Shown: piece by piece, positions 46,830-52,130 of the stretch
Numbering within the stretch: position 1 is the first letter of the stretch
How the letters are laid out: each line of letters begins with the position of its first letter
DNA from: JAKFDK01 sp036676195
GTDB taxonomy: Bacteria; Bacillota; Sulfobacillia; Symbiobacteriales; ZC4RG38
DNA: 52,130 bases
Direction of reading: 5' to 3'
Assembly (NCBI GenBank): GCA_036676195.1
Contig: JAKFDK010000079.1
Span: forward strand, 1-52,130
Made by a program: the position numbers and the translations under genes
The notes under the pieces: model-generated
Seen by the model: the letters and a program-made list of their open reading frames with translations, nothing else
Database searches by the model: none
Told to the model about the DNA's origin: nothing

Positions 46830-48245
46830 GTGAAGCGGCGGAATTTGGCAGTTTTGGTTACTGGTGCAACGCTCCTGATTGGATGTAGCGGTCCCCTGGG
46901 CAGCCAGCCCAAGTCGGCTCCGGCGGTGACGCAACCGGAGACGGTGTCCGGAGCAACGCAGCCCAAGCCAACGAACGAAGAAACGCAGCCCAAGCCAACG
47001 AACGAAGCAACGCAGCCGGCCTCGGGAACTGTTTCGGAGCCTGCAGCAGAACCGGGTCCGTCCAACTCCGCCACACCGGGGCAGGCCCCGTCAGACAGTG
47101 CGACATCGCCAGCCCCGCCGCCGAGCCCGCCAAAGCGCCAGCATGTAGATGTGCGGGGGCTGTACATGACCGGCATTACGGCTGGCATTGACAGTTGGCT
47201 GCAGGAGATGGTGGCGTTTGCCAAGGCCAAGAACCTGAATGCTTTTGTGATCGATGCGATGGATGACGATGGGCGGATCTCCTGGCAAACGGATATCCCC
47301 CTGGCGATGGAAATTGGTTCCAATAGTAACAAGATCAAGGACCCAAAGCAGGTTGTTCGCTATTTAGAGGAGAATGGTATATACCCGATCGCCCGGCTGG
47401 TGGTTTACGCTGATCCCCTGTTAGGTGCCAGGCGGCCCGATCTGTCGATCAAACGGCCGGACGGAACACAGTTTGTCGATACCCGCAACATTCGTTGGCC
47501 AGACCCCTATAACCGCAAGGTGTGGGAGTACAAGGTGGCGGTGGCCAAGAGTGCTGTGGCCATGGGCTTTAAGGAAATCCAGTTTGACTACATTCGCTTT
47601 CCGGAGCACCGGATCGCCGGTTTTAACTACCAAGTGCCGGTGCATCAGCGCGCCCAAGCCATTGAAGACTTTCTGCGCTATGCCAAGGCGGAACTGGAGC
47701 CGCTGGGGGTCTATATTTCCGCCGATGTGTTCGGGCTGACCACGTCGGTGGCGATGGGCGACGATATGGAAATCGGCCAGGTGTATGAAGAATTAATCCA
47801 GGTTGTGGACTACATCAAGCCGATGGTGTATCCGTCCCACTATGCGCCCCATACCTACGGCGTGGCCGATCCGAACGCAGACCCGGGCCGGGTTGTCTAC
47901 GAGTCGATGGTGCGGGCCCAAAAGCGCACCTGGGGCGAGCCGGTGGAAAAGCACCGGCCATGGATTCAGGACTTTACGTATGGCAAGAAGTATGTGGCAG
48001 CAGATATCGAGGCGCAGATCCTTGGCCTGGCCAGGGCCGGGATTCATCAGTGGATTCTCTGGGACCCCGGGGTGCGCTACACCCGCGACGTCAACTTCGA
48101 CGTGGGCAAGTCTCTGATCGGCCAGGAGCCAGAGTGGCGGCGCACCTACCGGGCTGAACTGGAGCGCCAGGAGCGGGAAGCAGTGGAGCAGATGCGGACT
48201 GAATTGGAGCAGATGCGCCTGCAGGGCGGTTCTGTTCCGGAATAA
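46830..48245 (+). CDS. Lipoprotein glycoside-hydrolase-like protein (DUF4015/GHL13)
   Basis: A GTG at 46830 follows CAGGGGGAT and gives 471 residues with a lipoprotein signal ending in L-L-I-G-C. The linker holds two tandem copies of T-Q-P-K-P-T-N-E and is rich in P, S and T. The TIM-barrel begins near residue 108: V-R-G-L-Y-M-T-G, N-A-F-V-I-D-A-M-D-D-D-G, then K-E-I-Q-F-D-Y-I-R-F-P and K-P-M-V-Y-P-S-H-Y, all typical of DUF4015. It is a presumed glycosidase acting on the cell wall or an external sugar. A terminator follows at 48271. Confidence 0.88.
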   Translation: MKRRNLAVLVTGATLLIGCSGPLGSQPKSAPAVTQPETVSGATQPKPTNEETQPKPTNEATQPASGTVSEPAAEPGPSNSATPGQAPSDSATSPAPPPSPPKRQHVDVRGLYMTGITAGIDSWLQEMVAFAKAKNLNAFVIDAMDDDGRISWQTDIPLAMEIGSNSNKIKDPKQVVRYLEENGIYPIARLVVYADPLLGARRPDLSIKRPDGTQFVDTRNIRWPDPYNRKVWEYKVAVAKSAVAMGFKEIQFDYIRFPEHRIAGFNYQVPVHQRAQAIEDFLRYAKAELEPLGVYISADVFGLTTSVAMGDDMEIGQVYEELIQVVDYIKPMVYPSHYAPHTYGVADPNADPGRVVYESMVRAQKRTWGEPVEKHRPWIQDFTYGKKYVAADIEAQILGLARAGIHQWILWDPGVRYTRDVNFDVGKSLIGQEPEWRRTYRAELERQEREAVEQMRTELEQMRLQGGSVPE

Positions 48246-48270
48246 CAGTGGCCTGTAGCCGGACTGACGC

Positions 48271-48307
48271 ACACCCCGACCGGTTCCCGTCCGGCCGGGG
48301 TGTTTTC
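48271..48307 (+). terminator. Terminator after the DUF4015 gene
   Basis: ACACCCCGACCGG and CCGGCCGGGGTGT form a stem followed by TTTTC. It separates the DUF4015 and amidase genes, which therefore have their own transcripts. Confidence 0.82.
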
Positions 48308-48414
48308 ATGCCCGCCACCGGCCCGCCGGCGGCCGGTTGGCCCCCAGAAGGTGCCGGTCGGGTACGAAATCTCTTTTCATTACAGCTATGTTCGCAGCAC
48401 AAGGAGTGGACCCG

Positions 48415-50562
48415 GTGAAGAAGCGACTTGTCCTTGCAGTGCTTGCTTCGGCCGCCTATGCATCGACCGCCGGCGCCCATACGCTATACCCCCAGGATGC
48501 GGACGGGGTCTTTATCCGCCAGGGGCCGGGGACCAGTTACCCGGTGATCGGTTCCCTGCGGCTGCCGACCGGCGTGCCTGTGGTGGGCAAGGAATACAAC
48601 TGGTACAGGGTACGCCTGAAGGACGGCCAGGAGGGATATGTGGCTGGCTGGGTGGCACGGGTGGTGTATGACGATGAGGAACAGTTGGCAGTGGTGCAGA
48701 CCGATGTGCTGAACGTGCGGGCCCGGCCGGATACCGGGAGTGCCGTTCTGGGTCAGGTCCGCCGGGGCGAGCAGTTTCGCCTGCGGGAAATCCAGGGTGA
48801 CTGGTGGTTGATCGACTTCCAGGGCAAACAGGGCTGGGTCTCCGGCCTCTATATGGGCGAAACCGCTGCACCGGCCCGGCCCCCGGCGGCTCCGTCTCCG
48901 GCCCGGCCCCCGGCCGCGGCGACGACAACCGCCAAGGGTGCCGCCCTGACGGTTGCCACTGCCGATGTGCTGACCGGGCGCAACCCGGTTTATGACACGC
49001 TGGACACAGTCCGGTCCGGTGAGTCGTTGACCTATCTGGATGCCGCCGAGGGCTGGGTCAGGGTGCAAACGCCCCGGGGCAGCCGCGGGTGGCTGCCCGG
49101 CCCGCAGGTGGCGCTCTGGGACAGCCAGGTGGAGTGGGCCCGGGGGGCATTGTACCGGCTCGATGAGGGGTTCTGGCAGGTGGCCTTTGCCCAGTTGCGT
49201 ACGGTGACCCCGGCCGAGGGGCTGCGGCTGCGCCGGGAGCCGGATCTGAACGCTGCTACCCTGGCGACCCTGCCGGCCGGCACCTCCGTGAAGGTGCTGC
49301 AGACCCGGGGGAGTTGGCTGCAGGTGACGCTGGCCGATGGCCGTAGCGGCTGGGTGGCCGGGGAATATACCCGGGCCGCCGCAGCCCCGGCGGCCCCGAA
49401 GCTGCAGTCCGCCACCCTGCGGGTGACCGCACCGGGAGTGGTGCAACTGGAACTGCTCGGGCGGCTGGAGGGCGCCGTGGCGCAGACCGGGCGCAGCGAC
49501 GGCGACCTGTTCATCGCTCTGCCGGACCCGGCGGGGCGCACGGCCGGCCTGAAGGTGGCGGACCATGGCGTGGCCGAACTGGCCGTCGCCGCCGAGGGGG
49601 TACACCTGCGCTTTACTGACCGGCCGGACATCCGGGTGGTGGAACAGACGGCCGGGCGCATCCGGCTGGAGCTGCGGCCTGCCCTGCAGAGCGTGCAGTT
49701 GCGCTCGGAAAACGGCCAGGCGATTTACCGCCTGGGGGTCAGCGGTCAGGTGCAGCCGGTGACTGCGCTAGCAGCGGGCGGGCGCGAGGTGGTCGTTACC
49801 CTGCCGGGCACCCGGCTGCTGGCGCCGGATCTGCCCCCGTATGTGCAGGCCGAGGAGCAAAATGGCTCCCTGCGGCTGCGGATTCCTTCGGTCCGGCCCT
49901 TTGCCCTCAAGCGGGTGGAGGGCGGGTTCGATGCCGTCTTCTACCCCGGTGGGCTGGCCGGCAAGGTGATCATGCTCGATGCCGGTCACGGCGGCGGCGA
50001 GCCGGGGGCGCGGACGGCTGACGGTGAACTGCTGGAAAAGGAAGTGAATCTGGATGTCGTGTTGAAGCTGAGCAAGCTCCTGCAGGACCAGGGCGCTCGG
50101 GTGGTGCTGACCCGCAGTTCCGACGAGCGGGCACTGCCCCGGGAGCGCTGGGAGCGGGTGCCGTCGGATGAGCGCGTCCGGGCTGACCTGGACTGGCGGG
50201 CCAGCATGGCCAATGAGCAGCGGGTGGACTTGTTCCTGTCGGTGCACAGCAACGCCGGTCCGCCGGGGATGAGCGGCACGGAGACGTTTTACAGCAGCGA
50301 TAACCTGAACGCCGGCCGTTCCCGTGACCTGGCCGGTGCCGTTCAAACCGAACTGATCCGGACCCTGGGGCGGACGGACCGCCGGGCCAAGGACTCGCTG
50401 TTTTATGTGGTCAAGTTTACCGAGGCCCCGGCGGCACTGGCGGAACTGGCCTTCCTGAGCGACCCGGAGGAAGCCCGGCTGCTGGGCACCGCTGCCTTCC
50501 GGCAGAAGGCGGCCGAGGCGATGACCAGGGGGCTGGCGCAGTATTTCCGCGAGCGGTCGTAG
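48415..50562 (+). CDS. Secreted N-acetylmuramoyl-L-alanine amidase with SH3 repeats
   Basis: A GTG at 48415, eight bases after AAGGAG, gives 715 residues and a signal peptide (V-K-K-R-L-V-L-A-V-L-A-S-A-A-Y). Four bacterial SH3 repeats follow, recognised by G-V-F-I-R-Q-G-P-G-T-S-Y, L-N-V-R-A-R-P-D-T-G-S, and L-R-L-R-R-E-P-D-L-N and their G-W-V-x-G ends. An AMIN-like beta region comes next, and then the zinc amidase domain from about residue 520. Zinc ligands are in M-L-D-A-G-H-G-G, E-K-E-V-N and L-S-V-H-S-N-A; the catalytic glutamate is in A-E-L-A-F-L-S. It should cut the bond between muramic acid and the peptide stem, in cell separation or spore-wall work. Confidence 0.94.
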   Translation: MKKRLVLAVLASAAYASTAGAHTLYPQDADGVFIRQGPGTSYPVIGSLRLPTGVPVVGKEYNWYRVRLKDGQEGYVAGWVARVVYDDEEQLAVVQTDVLNVRARPDTGSAVLGQVRRGEQFRLREIQGDWWLIDFQGKQGWVSGLYMGETAAPARPPAAPSPARPPAAATTTAKGAALTVATADVLTGRNPVYDTLDTVRSGESLTYLDAAEGWVRVQTPRGSRGWLPGPQVALWDSQVEWARGALYRLDEGFWQVAFAQLRTVTPAEGLRLRREPDLNAATLATLPAGTSVKVLQTRGSWLQVTLADGRSGWVAGEYTRAAAAPAAPKLQSATLRVTAPGVVQLELLGRLEGAVAQTGRSDGDLFIALPDPAGRTAGLKVADHGVAELAVAAEGVHLRFTDRPDIRVVEQTAGRIRLELRPALQSVQLRSENGQAIYRLGVSGQVQPVTALAAGGREVVVTLPGTRLLAPDLPPYVQAEEQNGSLRLRIPSVRPFALKRVEGGFDAVFYPGGLAGKVIMLDAGHGGGEPGARTADGELLEKEVNLDVVLKLSKLLQDQGARVVLTRSSDERALPRERWERVPSDERVRADLDWRASMANEQRVDLFLSVHSNAGPPGMSGTETFYSSDNLNAGRSRDLAGAVQTELIRTLGRTDRRAKDSLFYVVKFTEAPAALAELAFLSDPEEARLLGTAAFRQKAAEAMTRGLAQYFRERS

Positions 50563-50576
50563 GGGCTGAAGCTGCC

Positions 50577-50657
50577 TCCAGATTGGGCAGCATCACGTCC
50601 AGCAGCACCAGGTCCGGCTCTTCCCGGCTGGCCAATACCACCGCCTCTGAATCACGG
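50577..50657 (-). pseudogene. Fragment of a response regulator receiver domain
   Basis: Read on the minus strand, 27 codons encode E-A-V-V-L-A-S-R-E-E-P-D-L-V-L-L-D-V-M-L-P-N-L-E, the phospho-acceptor loop of a receiver domain (P-D-L-V-L-L-D-V-M-L-P). Nothing before or after it continues the domain: the DUF3052 gene ends at the next base upstream, and the frame after N-L-E is not receiver-like. It is a relic of a larger gene that was lost. Confidence 0.72.
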
Positions 50658-51050
50658 TTACTTCCCGACCCGCTCGGCCGGACGGTAGCGCATCGCCGAC
50701 CAGGTCTCGTCGAGGGCCACCATGGCCACTCCGGCGAACCCCAGGGCGCTCATTTTTGCCCAGCCGCTGTCACGGTCAACGTCGGTTTTGATCTTGCTGC
50801 TCTTCTTCGGATAAGCGATCCAGGCGAGCGCATCGTACTTGGCCAGCGCCATGGCTCCGGGAGCCTGGGCCTCCAGTTCGGCGAGGCTCCTGACAAAGAG
50901 AAGGATCAGGTCAAGTGAGCCGGGTTCGGGACTGGTCACCAACGAAACTCCGGGGGGCAATTCGCCGAGTGACTCCGGGAAGCCCTCCGGAGCATTCATG
51001 ACGCCAATGCGCATGTTCGGCTTCATGAGTAGCTTCTTGGCCAAGCTCAT
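50658..51050 (-). CDS. DUF3052-like protein
   Basis: The 130-residue protein begins M-S-L-A-K-K-L-L-M-K-P-N-M-R-I-G-V-M-N-A-P-E-G and has the family pattern L-G-E-L-P-P-G-V, then L-W/A-W-I-A-Y-P-K-K-S-S-K-I-K-T-D-V-D-R-D and V-A-M-V-A-L-D-E-T-W-S-A-M-R-Y-R-P. DUF3052 proteins are short, cytoplasmic and of unknown role, with a Rossmann-like outline. The end of the gene touches the response regulator fragment, marking a deletion point. Confidence 0.8.
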   Translation of the reverse strand: MSLAKKLLMKPNMRIGVMNAPEGFPESLGELPPGVSLVTSPEPGSLDLILLFVRSLAELEAQAPGAMALAKYDALAWIAYPKKSSKIKTDVDRDSGWAKMSALGFAGVAMVALDETWSAMRYRPAERVGK

Positions 51051-51180
51051 TTGATATCGAACCCTTTCGTGAGAAGAATACCGGATGATGGAAGGCGGGA
51101 TGAATAGACTAAGTGTTCGCCACAGTTCCCGGGGACCCTTCAGTCTGCGTATTTCAGTGGTGCGGTGTGACCACGTACCA

Positions 51181-51217
51181 TAAAAGACGCAGCCAGGACC
51201 GATTGGCCCTGGCTGCT
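51181..51217 (-). terminator. Terminator of the SIMPL gene
   Basis: On the minus strand AGCAGCCAGGGCC and GGTCCTGGCTGC form a stem around AATC, followed by GTCTTTTA. It lies 30 bases after the SIMPL stop. Confidence 0.8.
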
Positions 51218-51247
51218 CGATTTGGCCTGTAGGGCTGCGCGGCTGCC

Positions 51248-51991
51248 CTAATGCAGGCTGAATTCCACGCTGACCGTGACCTGGAAGCGCGAGGTTCCGG
51301 CCATGACCTGTACCCGGTCGAAGCTGGCGGCCTTGGCTTCGGCGGCGTAGTAGACGGGCGGCGAGGTGCTGCCGCCATCATCGGCGATCTGCACGCGGGT
51401 GACCTTATCCAGGTTGGCGCCCAGGCGCTTGGCCACCTGCTCGGCCTTGCTGCGGGCGTCATCCACGGCACCGTCCAGGGCGGCCCGGCTGTACTCTGCC
51501 GTATCCCACACGTAGAATTCCACGCCCGAGACACTGTTCGCACCGGCCTTCACGGCAGCGTCGATCAGGGCGCCGATTTTGTCCATGTTGCGCGTGGTGA
51601 CAGTGACAGTGTTGCTGGCCCGATAGCCCCGCAGGTGTTGCTGGCCCTCCCTGTCGTAATCATACTCTGCCTGCAGGCTGAGGCCGGAGGTGCGAACATC
51701 CTTGTCGTCGACCCCGATTTGCTTCATGGCCGCCAGGATACCACCTGCCACTTCAGCCATGCTGTTGTAGGCCGCGTCAGCGGTGGTCTCGAGCTGGTTG
51801 ACGCCAAAGGTGATCCGGGCGGCATCGGGGCGGGCGTCGACAGTGGCGCGGCCGGTGACGCTGATGGTGCGGGTGGACTGGGCGGCGGGCTCGGAAGCCC
51901 GCAAGGTGCGTGGGACCAGAACGAACGTACCGGCGGTGAGCAGTGCACTGCCCAGGATGCCGGCCATCAGGGCCTTTGCCCAACGGGTCAT
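51248..51991 (-). CDS. Secreted SIMPL-domain (DUF541) protein
   Basis: ATG at 51991 follows CAGGAGGGA and gives 247 residues with an N-terminal signal or anchor (M-T-R-W-A-K-A-L-M-A-G-I-L-G-S-A-L-L-T-A-G). The SIMPL fold is marked by R-T-I-S-V-T-G-R-A-T-V-D-A-R-P-D-A-A-R-I, L-S-L-Q-A-E-Y, and D-A-R-S-K-A-E-Q-V-A-K-R-L-G. The family (YggE, BP26) forms external ring-like oligomers and is linked to stress tolerance. It is a single-gene unit. Confidence 0.9.
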   Translation of the reverse strand: MTRWAKALMAGILGSALLTAGTFVLVPRTLRASEPAAQSTRTISVTGRATVDARPDAARITFGVNQLETTADAAYNSMAEVAGGILAAMKQIGVDDKDVRTSGLSLQAEYDYDREGQQHLRGYRASNTVTVTTRNMDKIGALIDAAVKAGANSVSGVEFYVWDTAEYSRAALDGAVDDARSKAEQVAKRLGANLDKVTRVQIADDGGSTSPPVYYAAEAKAASFDRVQVMAGTSRFQVTVSVEFSLH

Positions 51992-52130
51992 GGTGAATCC
52001 CTCCTGCCTGATTGGCTGTGGTTGCCTTTTTGACGGTGCATCCGGACCCTCGGTTACAAAAACGCAATAAATTTCGGCCGCCCCGGCGCGGTCCCAGTGA
52101 CGGTGAACATACCTGAACAGATTGAACAGC

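Noticed and set aside
46960..47025. A CRISPR-like or minisatellite array at the T-Q-P-K-P-T-N-E repeats
   Set aside because: Only two copies, in frame, inside a lipoprotein linker; no spacers. It is a short coding repeat.

Overview
The window is high-GC DNA that looks like a Gram-positive, probably spore-forming Bacillota (Firmicutes), perhaps near the Symbiobacterium-type lineages. The evidence is strong AGGAGG-type ribosome sites, frequent GTG and TTG starts, a split glycine decarboxylase (GcvPA/GcvPB), a LipM-type octanoyltransferase, YtpQ (DUF1444) and FIMAH-domain proteins, a Gram-positive LexA box, and four riboswitch aptamers of three known classes. The species assignment is an inference; no rRNA or other marker gene is present.

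Layout. 1-5.6 kb (minus strand): the start of a chemoreceptor gene behind a c-di-GMP-I riboswitch and terminator, then a three-gene MacAB/YknXYZ-type efflux or export ABC system. 5.9-13.0 kb (plus): a glycine and one-carbon unit. A promoter, a tandem glycine riboswitch and a terminator lead into gcvT-gcvH-gcvPA-gcvPB-lipM, followed by a ZTP (pfl) riboswitch, a terminator and glyA. 13.0-17.0 kb: small stress-like, TatA, methyltransferase and DedA genes, then a decayed patch with a frameshifted TPR gene and poorly known membrane or small proteins. 17.2-29.1 kb: a secreted subtilase, an SDR, a GHL10 glycosidase-like protein, a lipoprotein polysaccharide deacetylase, an orphan lower-GC type III-like DNA methyltransferase, a CBS-ACT protein and a secreted FIMAH protein. 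29.3-34.4 kb: a LexA-controlled mutagenesis operon with a catalytically dead ImuB-like Y-family protein that keeps a beta-clamp motif, a DUF6504-like protein, a small Fis-type HTH protein and a complete DnaE2-type polymerase. 34.9-43.8 kb: two subtilase genes in tandem. 43.9-52.1 kb: CapA-like, DUF1444, DUF4015, SH3-amidase, DUF3052 and SIMPL genes.

The most striking structure is at 36665-40117. A 3,445-bp element carrying a large serine recombinase, a short plus-strand gene and a divergently read GAF-membrane operon sits inside the first of the two tandem subtilase genes. It is bounded by an 8-bp direct repeat, TAAAGCCG. Joining the two repeats removes the element and restores one continuous 753-codon subtilase frame across the junction (I-K-A-V-L-M-N-T-A-R). 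This has the architecture of programmed intervening elements such as skin in sigK. It suggests a protease that is off while the element is integrated and on after excision, possibly in a terminal cell type such as the sporulation mother cell. The second subtilase lies 61 bp downstream and may be switched by the same event. Excision itself has not been shown.
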